Source: Lentisalinibacter sp035655155 (GTDB lineage: Bacteria; Pseudomonadota; Gammaproteobacteria; Steroidobacterales; Woeseiaceae). From it: a stretch of DNA of 64,000 bases. Positions 49,124-57,429 of the stretch are shown here, in pieces. The first letter of the stretch is position 1; every line of letters begins with the position of its first letter. The notes beneath the pieces were generated by a model. The model was not told where the DNA came from and did no database searches. It saw nothing but the letters and a program-made list of their open reading frames with translations. A program made the translations under genes and the position numbers. The stretch spans positions 1 to 64,000 of the forward strand of contig DASRVH010000107.1 in assembly GCA_035655155.1 (NCBI GenBank). The letters are read 5' to 3'.

Positions 49124-50067
49124 TGGCTAAAGTACTGATCATTGCGGAACACGACGGGCAATCCCTGAACCCGAGCACGCCGAAGTGCGTGAAATGCGCC
49201 TCCGGCATCGAGGGCGCCGAGATTCACGTCGCCGTATTCGCGAAGGACGCCTCCGCCGTGGCGGAACAGGCATCGGCCATCGACGGTGTGGCGAAGGTGC
49301 TAACGGTGGAGAACGAGGCCAACGAGCACGCCCTCGGCGCCGTCCTGGCCCCCCAGGTCGCCGAACTCGCCGACGGTTACACCCACGTACTCGGCGCCTC
49401 CACCAGCTTCGGCAAGGACCTCATGCCCCGGGTCGCGGCGCTGCTCGGCGTGAATCAGATATCCGACGTCATGGAGGTCCTGGGACCGTACGAGTTCAAG
49501 CGGCCCATCTACGCCGGCAACGCCATCATCACCGTGAAGGCGCCGGAGGACAAGACGCTGATCGCCACGGTGCGCGCAGCCTCCTACCAGGCGGCGGCGG
49601 ACGGCGGCAGTGCCGAGGTCGAGGCGGCCTCGGTCAGCGCGGAGCTGCCCACCCATACCCGCTGGCTGGAACTCCAGGCGGGCTCGTCGGACCGGCCGGA
49701 TCTGGCCACCGCCCCGCGCGTGGTATCCGGTGGTCGGGCGCTCGGCAGCGAAGAGAACTTCGAGGTCATCTTCAAGCTGGCCGACAAGCTCGGCGCGGCC
49801 GTGGGCGCCTCCCGGGCGGCCGTGGATGCGGGCTACGTGCCCAACGAGCTGCAGGTGGGACAGACCGGCAAGATCATCGCGCCGGAGCTCTACATCGCCA
49901 TCGGCATCTCGGGCGCAATCCAGCATCTCACCGGCATCAAGGATGCCGGCACCATCGTCGCGATCAACAAGGACGAGGACGCGCCCATCTTCGAGGTGGC
50001 GGACATCGGTCTGGTGGCCGACCTGTTCAAGGCCATCCCGGAGCTCGAGGACGAGCTGGGCAGCTGA
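49123..50067 (+). CDS. etfA: Electron transfer flavoprotein subunit alpha
   Basis: A 314-residue FAD-binding subunit. The C-terminal FAD site is intact: RVVSGGRALGSEENFEVIF, GASRAAVDAGYVPNELQVGQ, TGKIIAPELYIAIGISGAIQ and INKDEDAPIFEVADIGLVAD. It pairs with EtfB and accepts electrons from enzymes such as the acyl-CoA dehydrogenase at 42.8-43.9 kb. A long hairpin follows the stop. Confidence 0.96.
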   Translation: MAKVLIIAEHDGQSLNPSTPKCVKCASGIEGAEIHVAVFAKDASAVAEQASAIDGVAKVLTVENEANEHALGAVLAPQVAELADGYTHVLGASTSFGKDLMPRVAALLGVNQISDVMEVLGPYEFKRPIYAGNAIITVKAPEDKTLIATVRAASYQAAADGGSAEVEAASVSAELPTHTRWLELQAGSSDRPDLATAPRVVSGGRALGSEENFEVIFKLADKLGAAVGASRAAVDAGYVPNELQVGQTGKIIAPELYIAIGISGAIQHLTGIKDAGTIVAINKDEDAPIFEVADIGLVADLFKAIPELEDELGS

Positions 50068-50072
50068 CCGGC

Positions 50073-50115
50073 CGCGGGTGCGGCGGGCGGTCTAGCGCCG
50101 TCCGCCGCACCCGCG
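50073..50115 (+). terminator. Long hairpin after etfA (candidate terminator)
   Basis: A 14-bp stem (CGCGGGTGCGGCGG paired with its complement at 50102-50115) with a 15-base loop begins 6 bases after the etfA stop. No T-tract follows on either strand, so Rho-independent termination is uncertain; it may stabilise the 3' end or act with Rho. It also separates the convergent membrane-protein gene ending at 50173. Confidence 0.5.
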
Positions 50116-50172
50116 CCTTGCCACCGGCTTGGTGGGAGGCGCTGAAAGGCTGCGAATTAACGGGACAGGACG

Positions 50173-50838
50173 CTACACCGGCCGCTGAAATATCCCGAGA
50201 GCCGCCTCGAGTACCAGCGCGACCCAGATCGCGATGACGAACGGGCGCGCCCGGGTCAGACTGCGCTGGATGGCCCCCTCGGTCGCCGGCCGGGACCCCT
50301 CCTCCATCAGACTGGCGAACGCGGGGCCGAAGGGCTTCAGCGCGATGCGGATGGCCAGTCCGCAGCCCACCGTGACGGCGAACAGCAGGAGTTTCAGCGC
50401 GATCCAGTCGCCGCGGATCCAGCCGGGATCCACGATGTGCCACAGGGCCACCCCCGCCGTGGCGGCGATGACCAGGAGACGCAGCCCGAAGTCGGTGCGC
50501 TGGAGTGCGCGCGCCGCCGGCGGCGCGTGCACGAAATGGACCGCCAGCACCAGCGCCAGCCAGACGAACGTGGCGACCCACATCAGGGCCAGTGCCCCAT
50601 CGGACAGCGGCAACTGCTGACGGATGGCGGCCAGGTGCAGGCCGGCGGGCAGGATGAGCACCATGCAGATGCGCGGCGACATGTCGACTGCCAGCATGAT
50701 GGCCGCCGCGGTCTTGCGCGCCTCGCGCCCGAGGTCGGGATTCGAGACGAAGCGGCTGGCGTAGAACACGCCCAGATCGCCGCCGAGCCAGTAGGCGAAC
50801 AGGATCACGTGCACGAGCACGAGCAGATCGTAGAGCAT
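50173..50838 (-). CDS. Uncharacterised integral membrane protein (paralogue A)
   Basis: A 221-residue membrane protein with five to six hydrophobic segments and no recognised function. The first helix has VHVILFAYWLGGDLGVFYASR, followed by AVDMSPRICMVL; His, Asp and Arg are embedded in or beside helices (also VHFVHAPPAA and ALWHIVDPGW), which could bind a metal or haem as in CopD/DUF2269-like proteins. It is similar along its length to the protein at 57430-58122. It overlaps the stop of the MDR oxidoreductase by 4 bp (ATGA), so the two are co-translated. Confidence 0.7.
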   Translation of the reverse strand: MLYDLLVLVHVILFAYWLGGDLGVFYASRFVSNPDLGREARKTAAAIMLAVDMSPRICMVLILPAGLHLAAIRQQLPLSDGALALMWVATFVWLALVLAVHFVHAPPAARALQRTDFGLRLLVIAATAGVALWHIVDPGWIRGDWIALKLLLFAVTVGCGLAIRIALKPFGPAFASLMEEGSRPATEGAIQRSLTRARPFVIAIWVALVLEAALGIFQRPV

Positions 50839-51854
50839 CAGCCTGCCTCCGCCACCCTGACCAGGGCCTTGCCGACATTCTCGCCCCGCATCAGGCGGCA
50901 GAACGCCTCCGGCGCATTCCGAAGCCCGTCCGTGACGTCCTCCCGGGCCCGGATCAGGCCGTCCCGGTACCAGGCCGCCGCAGCCGCCGCGAATTCGTCC
51001 CAGCGGTCGTAGTAGTCGTAGACCACGAGCCCGTGGATATGGGCCCGGGCACCGATCACCGGTCCGAGATTCGGCCCCGGCGGAGGCTCGCCGCTGCGAT
51101 TGTACTGGTCGATCATTCCGCAGAGCACGACGCGCGCGCCGAGCGCGAGATTGCCCATCACGGCCGCGAGGGTATCCCCCGCGACGTTGTCGAAATAGAC
51201 ATCGATGCCGTCCGGGCAGGTGACCGCCAGGCGTTCTCGCACATCCTCCCGCCGATAGTCGATGCACTCGTCGAAGCCGAAGGTCCCGGTCACCAGCTCG
51301 CACTTCTCCGCCGAACCGGCGATGCCGACCGCCCGCGCGCCGGAGAGCCGTGCGATCTGGCCGACCATGCTGCCGACCGGGCCCGCCGCCGCGGATACCA
51401 CCACCGTCTCGCCGGCGCCGGGACGGGCCAGGAATTTCAACCCGGCCCAGGCGGTCAGACCGGGCATGCCGAGAATGCCGAGGGCGAGCGACGGGGGCGG
51501 CCCGTCCGCATCCAGGACGCGCACCCCCTCCCCGTCCGAGAGGCCGTACTCCTGCCAGCCGTTGCGGTCGGCGACGAGCATCCCGGGCCGGTAATCCGGA
51601 TGCCGGGAGGCCACGATCTCCGACACGGTGCTGCCCACCACCACGTCGCCCGGCCCGACCTTGTCGGCGGAGATATGACGGCCGGAGATCACGCCGCGCA
51701 CGTAGGGGTCGAGCGACAGCCAGAGCGTACGCGAGACGAACTCGCCCGGACCGGCCTGCGGCACCTCACCCTCGGTCACGCGGAAGTCTTCCGGCACCGG
51801 GACGCCCTCCGGAACGCGCGCGAGGACAACCCGGCGATTGACGGACGCGGTCAC
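50838..51854 (-). CDS. NADP-dependent oxidoreductase, zinc-free MDR (CurA/leukotriene-B4-dehydrogenase type)
   Basis: A 338-residue medium-chain reductase that lacks the zinc ligands of alcohol dehydrogenases. It shows the family opening NRRVVLARVPEGVPVPEDF, SLDPYVRGVISG, GILGMPGLTAWAGL, the NADP motif VVSAAAGPVGSMVGQIARL with VGIAGSAEKCELV, and IDVYFDNVAGDTLAAVM. Members reduce double bonds of enones. The GTG at 51854 lies 8 bp after the peroxiredoxin stop; a ribosome site is weak there. Confidence 0.87.
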   Translation of the reverse strand: MTASVNRRVVLARVPEGVPVPEDFRVTEGEVPQAGPGEFVSRTLWLSLDPYVRGVISGRHISADKVGPGDVVVGSTVSEIVASRHPDYRPGMLVADRNGWQEYGLSDGEGVRVLDADGPPPSLALGILGMPGLTAWAGLKFLARPGAGETVVVSAAAGPVGSMVGQIARLSGARAVGIAGSAEKCELVTGTFGFDECIDYRREDVRERLAVTCPDGIDVYFDNVAGDTLAAVMGNLALGARVVLCGMIDQYNRSGEPPPGPNLGPVIGARAHIHGLVVYDYYDRWDEFAAAAAAWYRDGLIRAREDVTDGLRNAPEAFCRLMRGENVGKALVRVAEAG

Positions 51855-51862
51855 TGCGTCGC

Positions 51863-52345
51863 TCAGACCGCCGCCAGCATCGTCTCCGCCGAACTCACCT
51901 CGAACTGCCCGGGCGCCTCGACATTGACCACTTTCGCCACGCCGTCGTCGACCAGGATGGCGAAACGCTGGCTGCGCTGCCCCATACCGAATCCGCTGGC
52001 GTCGAGTTCGAGCCCGAGTTTCCGCGTGTAGTCGCCGTTGCCGTCCGCGAGCATCAGCACCTTGTCGCCGACGCCCCGGTCCTTGCCCCAGGCGCCCATC
52101 ACGAACGCGTCGTTGACCGACATGCAGGCGATGGTGTCGACGCCCTTCCCGGCGAAATCCGCGGCATGTTCGACATAGCCCGGCAGATGGTTCATGGAAC
52201 AGGTGGGCGTGAAGGCGCCCGGCACCGCGAACAGCACCACCTTCTTGCCGCTGAACAGCTCGTCGGCCGTCATCTGTCCGGGACCCTCGGACGTCATTAC
52301 GCCGAACGTTCCCTCGGGCATACGTTCTCCGGGACTGATAGCCAT
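51863..52345 (-). CDS. Peroxiredoxin (Prx5 type)
   Basis: A 160-residue thiol peroxidase that reduces hydroperoxides. The peroxidatic Cys is in LFAVPGAFTPTCSMNHLPGY (about residue 48), typical of Prx5, and VNDAFVMGAWGKD and QRFAILVDDGVAKVVNVEAP follow the fold. No glutaredoxin domain is fused, and no clear resolving Cys is seen. It precedes the MDR enzyme and the paralogue-A membrane protein in one minus-strand unit. A GAGAGAG stretch precedes the ATG. Confidence 0.92.
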   Translation of the reverse strand: MAISPGERMPEGTFGVMTSEGPGQMTADELFSGKKVVLFAVPGAFTPTCSMNHLPGYVEHAADFAGKGVDTIACMSVNDAFVMGAWGKDRGVGDKVLMLADGNGDYTRKLGLELDASGFGMGQRSQRFAILVDDGVAKVVNVEAPGQFEVSSAETMLAAV

Positions 52346-52439
52346 TTTGCTCTCTCCTCTGTGGAAACCGTTGCGCGGCGGTGTCGAAACGCACCCCCGC
52401 TGATTCTTCTTCGCGGCCGTCCCCTCCGGCAGTCATCCG

Positions 52440-53702
52440 TCAGTCGTCGACGAGGAACAGGGACAGCTCGGGCCAGAAGGATACCACCGCGAGGCCGACG
52501 AGCATCAACAGAAGGAACGGCACCACCGACCGGCAGATGAGCCAGAAGTTCTCCCGGAACGCCCCGAGCGCCACGATCAGGTTCAGACCCAGCGGCGGCG
52601 TCAGATAGCCGATCTCGAGATTGACCACCATGATGATGCCGAAGTGCACGGGATCGATGCCCTGGGCGGCCGCCAGCGGCATCAGCATCGGCGCGAGGAT
52701 CAGTATGGCCGAGCCGATGTCCATGATGCAGCCGACGATCAGCAGGAAGACATTGACGATCAGCAGGAAAGCCACGCGGCTGTCGATCTGCCCGCTGAGC
52801 CAGTCCACCAGTTGTTCCGGCACTTTCTGGTAGGTGAAGAATACATTCAGCGCCAGCGCCAGCATCAGCACCGGGAACAGCCCGCCCAGCAGTCGCCCGG
52901 TGTCCGCCATGACCTCGGCGACGTCCCTGAGGCCCAGTTGCCGATGCACCAGCACCTCGACCAGCAGCGCGTAGACGACGGCGACGGCGGCCGATTCCGT
53001 GGCGGTGAAGTGTCCCGTATAGATGCCGCCCAGGATGATCACCGGCATCAGCAGCGCCAGCACGCCGTGCCAGGCGGCCTCGCGCACCTCCGCATACACC
53101 ACTGGCTGACGGTCGCGATGCCAGTTCACGGCCACCGCGTAGGCCGCCATCAGGCCGGTCAGCAGCAGCGCCGGGCCGAGTCCGGCGATGAACAGATCGG
53201 CGATCGAGGTCTGCGTCATCACCCCATACAGGATGAGCGGGATCGATGGCGGCACGATGATGCCCAGCGTGCCCGCCGAGGTGAGGGCGCCGAGCGAGAA
53301 GCGCTTGCCGTAGCCGGCCTGCAGCAGCGCCGGATACATCACCGCGCCCACCGCGAGCAGCGTGACCGTGCCCGAACCGGAGATGGCCGCGAAGATGGCG
53401 CAGGAGAGCACGGTGGCGATGGCCAGGCCGCCGGGCACGGGTCCCGTGAGCGCCTTGACCAGTCGCACCAGCCGCATCGCCATGCCGCCCTTGGCCATGA
53501 TATTGCCGGCCAGGATGAACAGGGGTATCGACAGGAGGACCTCCTTGTTCAGGGCGCCCCAGGCGTCGAGCACGATGAAGCTGAGTTCGTCCTCGGTATA
53601 GAACAGGTACAGGTAGGCGACGGCGGTGCCGAGGATGACCAGCAGGTTCTGCCGCAGTGCCAGCAGCACGAGAACGAGCGCAAGCAGCCAGAGCGCGCCC
53701 AT
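52440..53702 (-). CDS. dctM: TRAP transporter large permease (DctM)
   Basis: A 420-residue, about twelve-helix permease of the DctM family, the Na+-driven translocation subunit for organic acids. It shows LLSIPLFILAGNIMAKGGMA, AIFAAISGSGTVTLLAVGAV, GTLGIIVPPSIPLILYGVMT and VVNLEIGYLTPPLGLNLIV. It starts 1 bp after the dctQ stop. The matching DctP is divergently encoded at 55.0-56.1 kb. Confidence 0.93.
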   Translation of the reverse strand: MGALWLLALVLVLLALRQNLLVILGTAVAYLYLFYTEDELSFIVLDAWGALNKEVLLSIPLFILAGNIMAKGGMAMRLVRLVKALTGPVPGGLAIATVLSCAIFAAISGSGTVTLLAVGAVMYPALLQAGYGKRFSLGALTSAGTLGIIVPPSIPLILYGVMTQTSIADLFIAGLGPALLLTGLMAAYAVAVNWHRDRQPVVYAEVREAAWHGVLALLMPVIILGGIYTGHFTATESAAVAVVYALLVEVLVHRQLGLRDVAEVMADTGRLLGGLFPVLMLALALNVFFTYQKVPEQLVDWLSGQIDSRVAFLLIVNVFLLIVGCIMDIGSAILILAPMLMPLAAAQGIDPVHFGIIMVVNLEIGYLTPPLGLNLIVALGAFRENFWLICRSVVPFLLLMLVGLAVVSFWPELSLFLVDD

Positions 53703-53703
53703 G

Positions 53704-54204
53704 TCAGCTGTCGTCCGTGCCGGTTGCCGGCGGCACGGGCCTCAGCTCCGGCCGCACGGCGTAGATGCCGTGGCGCAGCGCCGCAATGCCGAACACGAGG
53801 GGGATCACCGCCTGGATGGGCCACACGGGCAGGCGCAGAATCTCGGAGCGCTCGTCGAGCCGGACGCTGGTGATCACCATGTCGGTCGCGATGGCGGCGA
53901 AGGCGATACAGAAGAGAGCGAACAGGGCATGCTGCAGGAAAGCGAGCTGGAATTCCCAGCGCGCCGGCAGCCATCCGTCCGCGAACCGGGGGCGCAGGTG
54001 AGACCCGCTGGCAGAGGCCAGCCCGATCCCGAACATGACGACGACGATATTGAAATAGACGCCGACCTGTCGCGCCCAGGGCAGTCCGATACCGGTGACC
54101 TCCCGCGCCAGCACATCGGCGAACACGACGCCGACCATGCCGCTGAAGGCGACGATGACGATGGTCCGCTCGACGCGATGCAGGGACGCCAGCAGCTCTT
54201 TCAC
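53704..54204 (-). CDS. dctQ: TRAP transporter small permease (DctQ)
   Basis: A 166-residue four-helix small subunit. Helices cover VERTIVIVAFSGMVGVVFAD, RQVGVYFNIVVVMFGIGLAS, FLQHALFALFCIAFAAIATD and PIQAVIPLVFGIAALRHG; the charged loop RSEILRLPVWPIQAVIPL is typical of the family. The GTG at 54204 is chosen because it begins the first helix region; GGGGGC precedes it. It is coupled to dctM. Confidence 0.85.
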   Translation of the reverse strand: MKELLASLHRVERTIVIVAFSGMVGVVFADVLAREVTGIGLPWARQVGVYFNIVVVMFGIGLASASGSHLRPRFADGWLPARWEFQLAFLQHALFALFCIAFAAIATDMVITSVRLDERSEILRLPVWPIQAVIPLVFGIAALRHGIYAVRPELRPVPPATGTDDS

Positions 54205-54419
54205 ATCGTGCCCCCGCGGCCCGGGCCTTTCAGCACTGGCAACTTCATGCTCCTGTCGATACCGTCCCGCGCGCGGCGTCGCGCCGCGGGCCGAGTATCG
54301 CAGACTCCGGTCGCCGAGTGCGAATGGCGCCTGCCGGCTGCACCGGAGCCGGTCGTGGCGTACCATTGCAAGCGCAACGGGATTCGCCGGGGAACCGACG
54401 GGAAAACGACGGGAACACG

Positions 54420-55034
54420 ATGATCACGCTCTACACGTCAGCCACGGCCAACGGTCAGAAGGCCGCCATCGCTCTCGAAGAGGCAGCCCTCGATTACCGC
54501 ACCCGCATACTCGATCTTGCCGCCGGGGAACACCTGGACGCCTCGGTGCTGGCACTGAACCCGGTGGGACGGATACCTTTCATCGAGCCCGGGGACGACG
54601 ACGCGGGCCCGGTGATCTACGGCACGCTGCCGGTGGCCGTCTACGCCGCGGAACGCAGCGGCCGGCTATTGCCCGCCTCCGGCCCCGCCCGCTATGCCGT
54701 GCTGCAGTGGGCCGCTTTCGCCGCCACCGATCTGGGCCACGTATTCGCCAATCAGTTCCTGCTGGAGGAGCTGGTCGGCACGAAGGACGAGCGGGTGCGC
54801 GAGTTCGTCCACCGCCAGATCGCGCGCATGCTCGGTATCGTGGAGGAGCGGCTGGGACAGGCGCAGTATCTGGCGGGCGACGAGTACAGCATCGCCGACG
54901 TGCTCGCCTACCCCACCGCTGCCAACTCGGCCGGCCGGCTGCCCCGCAGGCTCGAGGATTATCCGAACATCCGCCGCTGGGCGGACGGCGTCGGCAGCCG
55001 CCCGGCCGTGGCCCGCGGGATGGAGGCTGCGTGA
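54420..55034 (+). CDS. Glutathione S-transferase
   Basis: A 204-residue GST. The thioredoxin-fold domain runs about 1-80 (ITLYTSATANGQKAAIALEE, NPVGRIPFIEPGDD). The helical domain runs about 85-200, with LGIVEERLGQAQYLAGDEYS and ADVLAYPTAANSAG. The glutathione-contacting residue is probably Ser in the N-terminal TSATANG. The ATG at 54420 begins the fold. It overlaps the TRAP binding-protein gene by 4 bp, an unusual pairing. Confidence 0.88.
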   Translation: MITLYTSATANGQKAAIALEEAALDYRTRILDLAAGEHLDASVLALNPVGRIPFIEPGDDDAGPVIYGTLPVAVYAAERSGRLLPASGPARYAVLQWAAFAATDLGHVFANQFLLEELVGTKDERVREFVHRQIARMLGIVEERLGQAQYLAGDEYSIADVLAYPTAANSAGRLPRRLEDYPNIRRWADGVGSRPAVARGMEAA

Positions 55035-56101
55035 GACAACTGCGCCCGGGCGTCGCCGGCGTCGTCCTGGCCGTCCTGCTGAGCCTCGCGGCGGGCTGCG
55101 GCGAGAGCACGCCGGATACCTCGCGGCTGCGCGTCACCGCTCTGAGTCCGCCGGGCACGCCGTGGCACGAGGGCTGGCTACGCTTCGAGGAGCGCTTCCA
55201 CGCCGGAAACGACACCGATCTCGAGCTGGACATGTTCGTCACGGGTCAACTCGGCAGCGAGGAGACCATGCTCTCCAGCCTGCGGCGCGGCCGCGTCCAC
55301 ATCGGCGGCTTCTCCCTGCAGGGCCTCGCGGTCGTGGTGCCGGAGCTGAACGTCCTGCTCGCGCCCTATCTGTTCGAATCGGTGGGCGAGATCGACTTCG
55401 TCATCGACAACTACCTGACGCCCGCGTTCCGGGAACTGTTCGCTGCCAAAGGCATGGAACTGCTGCAGTGGGCCGAGGTCGGCTGGACCCACATCTACGG
55501 ACTGACGCCCATCATCACGCCGGAAGACGCCCGGGACCGGCCGATGCGGGCCTCCAACGCCATCGGCTCCCAGGTCTTCACCGAGGCCATAGGCGCCGAC
55601 AGCACGCCGGTCACTTTCTCCGAGGTGATCCCCTCGCTGCAGACCGGCCTGATCGAGAGCGGCCAGAGCGGCACGGGCATGTATGCCATCGCCGGTATCT
55701 CCCGTGAGGCCAAACACCTGACGCTGACCCGCCACGCCTTCGACACCGGACTCATCGTGGCGAACCGCAGCTGGTTCCGCGCGCTATCCGAGCGCAAGCA
55801 GGAGATCATCATGAACTCCCTGGACCCGCTGCAGTACAGTCGGGACGACGTACGGCAGGTCCTCGCGGACATCCTGACCGAACAGCTCCCGGCCCAGTCG
55901 GTGGAGGTCCACCGGCTGGACCAGCAACAGCGGCAGCGCTGGCGCGCCGCGCTCGCCGGCACCCACGAGACGCTGCTCGAGCGCGTCGGCGGCCAGGCCC
56001 GGGAGATCTATCGCCTGGTGCAGGAGGGGAAGCGGGAATGGGACCGCCTGCACGAGGCCGGCGTGGTGCCGGGCGAACGCGCGGCGGACGAGCGAGACTG
56101 A
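55031..56101 (+). CDS. dctP: TRAP transporter substrate-binding protein (DctP)
   Basis: A 356-residue periplasmic solute receptor. The N-terminus is a signal peptide ending LSLAAGCGES, a probable lipobox, so it may be a lipoprotein. The DctP fold is seen in PPGTPWHEGWLRFEERFHAG, LDMFVTGQLGSEETMLSSLR, MELLQWAEVGWTHIYG and the binding motif RPMRASNAIGSQVF (the conserved Arg binds the substrate carboxylate), then GLIESGQSGTGMYA. It serves the DctQM permease divergent to it. The GTG start overlaps the GST stop. Confidence 0.9.
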   Translation: MRQLRPGVAGVVLAVLLSLAAGCGESTPDTSRLRVTALSPPGTPWHEGWLRFEERFHAGNDTDLELDMFVTGQLGSEETMLSSLRRGRVHIGGFSLQGLAVVVPELNVLLAPYLFESVGEIDFVIDNYLTPAFRELFAAKGMELLQWAEVGWTHIYGLTPIITPEDARDRPMRASNAIGSQVFTEAIGADSTPVTFSEVIPSLQTGLIESGQSGTGMYAIAGISREAKHLTLTRHAFDTGLIVANRSWFRALSERKQEIIMNSLDPLQYSRDDVRQVLADILTEQLPAQSVEVHRLDQQQRQRWRAALAGTHETLLERVGGQAREIYRLVQEGKREWDRLHEAGVVPGERAADERD

Positions 56102-56117
56102 CGGAGGAACGAGGACC

Positions 56118-56717
56118 ATGCCACAGCCCGATTACATCATCGCCCTGGACATCGAACTGCCGGATCCGGCCGACCTGGACGCCGACATGGCGAAATATTT
56201 CCGGGTGTGCGAGGAGAAGCTCGGGATCGTGCCGAACGTGCTGAAGGCCCACAGCTTCGACCAGGACCAGCTGCGCGCTTTCGCCGGCTTCTACAACGGC
56301 CTGATGCTGGAGGAGTCCGGTCTCACGCCCCTGGAGCGGGAGATGATCGCCGTCGTGGTCTCGTCGGCCAACCACTGCTACTACTGCCTGGTCGCCCACG
56401 GCGCCTCGGTGCGGGAGATGTCCGGAGACCCGGAGCTCGGCGAGATGCTCGTCATGAACTACCGGGTGGCGCCGCTGGAGCCACGCACGCGGGCGATGCT
56501 CGATTTCGCCTGGAAGCTCACCGTCACGCCCCAGCAGATCGTGGACGAGGACAGGGAGGAGCTTCGCAGCTACGGCTTCGGCGAACGCGATGTCTGGGAC
56601 ATCGCCGCGGTCGCCTCGTTCTTCAACATGAGCAACCGGATGGCCACGGCGGTGGACATGATGCCTAACCGGGAGTACCACGCCGCCCACCGCGGGGCGG
56701 AACCGACCGGACGCTAG
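56118..56717 (+). CDS. AhpD-like peroxidase-related protein (carboxymuconolactone decarboxylase family)
   Basis: A 199-residue helical protein of the CMD/AhpD fold. The redox motif HCYYCLVAHG puts cysteines at 87 and 90 and the proton-relay His at 94; MIAVVVSSANHC and LDFAWKLTVTPQQI complete the pattern. Members reduce peroxides or act as decarboxylases. It starts 16 bp after dctP. Its TAG stop shares a CTAG with the stop of the convergent GntR gene. Confidence 0.9.
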   Translation: MPQPDYIIALDIELPDPADLDADMAKYFRVCEEKLGIVPNVLKAHSFDQDQLRAFAGFYNGLMLEESGLTPLEREMIAVVVSSANHCYYCLVAHGASVREMSGDPELGEMLVMNYRVAPLEPRTRAMLDFAWKLTVTPQQIVDEDREELRSYGFGERDVWDIAAVASFFNMSNRMATAVDMMPNREYHAAHRGAEPTGR

Positions 56718-57367
56718 CTCGCCGCCTTCTCCCGCGGCGCCAGGCCGAAGACGCGCCGCGCGGCCAGGATGTGGCTGCGCATGACCGAAGCCGCCCAGTC
56801 GGGATCGCGGGCCTCGATGGCGGCCACAAGTTCGAGGTGGTGCTGGGCGCTGCGGACCAGCGATTCGGTGTCGTAGTTGCGGAAGGTCAGCGTGACCAGC
56901 GCCGACTGGGTCAGCGTGGTGAGAATGTTGCGCAGCAAGCGGTTGCCGCCGGCCTCGGCGATCTCGTGATGGAAGCGGTCGTTCAGCTCGCTGATGCGGG
57001 CGGGATAGCCCGGCTTGCGTTGCCGGGAGGCCTGCACCTGCTGCTCTGCCAGCGAGCGCAGGCGGGCCACCGTCTGCGCGTCCGCGTGCCGTGCCGCCTG
57101 GGCGGCGGCAAAGGACTCCAGCACCGCGCGCAGGTCGAAGATCTCGTCCAGTTCCCGCTCGGACCAGCTGGTGACGACCGCGCCCTGATTCGGCACGAAT
57201 TCCAGCAGGCCCTCGACGTTCAGCTGGCGCAAGGCCTCGCGCACGGGCGTCCGGCTGACCCCGGCCAGCTCCGCCACCTCCTGCTCGGTGATGCGCGTGC
57301 CCGGTGCGTACTTGCCCGAGACGATGCCGTCCCGGACTGCCGCGTAGGCTTTCTCGACGGCTTTCAC
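56714..57367 (-). CDS. GntR-family regulator, FadR/FCD subfamily
   Basis: A 217-residue repressor/activator. The winged helix-turn-helix covers about residues 1-70: ITEQEVAELAGVSRTPVREA and LRQLNVEGLLEFVPNQGAVV. The FCD ligand domain follows (EIFDLRAVLESFAAAQAARH, ELNDRFHHEIAEAGGNRLL, HHLELVAAIEARDPDWAASV) with histidines that bind a metal and an organic acid. The GTG at 57367 has GGGGGG ahead. FadR-type operators (tnGTa-tACna) occur at 63.27 and 63.33 kb, so it may control those genes; no such site lies in its own 62-bp upstream region. Confidence 0.9.
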   Translation of the reverse strand: MKAVEKAYAAVRDGIVSGKYAPGTRITEQEVAELAGVSRTPVREALRQLNVEGLLEFVPNQGAVVTSWSERELDEIFDLRAVLESFAAAQAARHADAQTVARLRSLAEQQVQASRQRKPGYPARISELNDRFHHEIAEAGGNRLLRNILTTLTQSALVTLTFRNYDTESLVRSAQHHLELVAAIEARDPDWAASVMRSHILAARRVFGLAPREKAAS

Positions 57368-57429
57368 GCTGCCCCCCCGCCGGCTAACATCGCAAACGAG
57401 ACACCCACGGCGGCAAGCGGAGAACCCCA

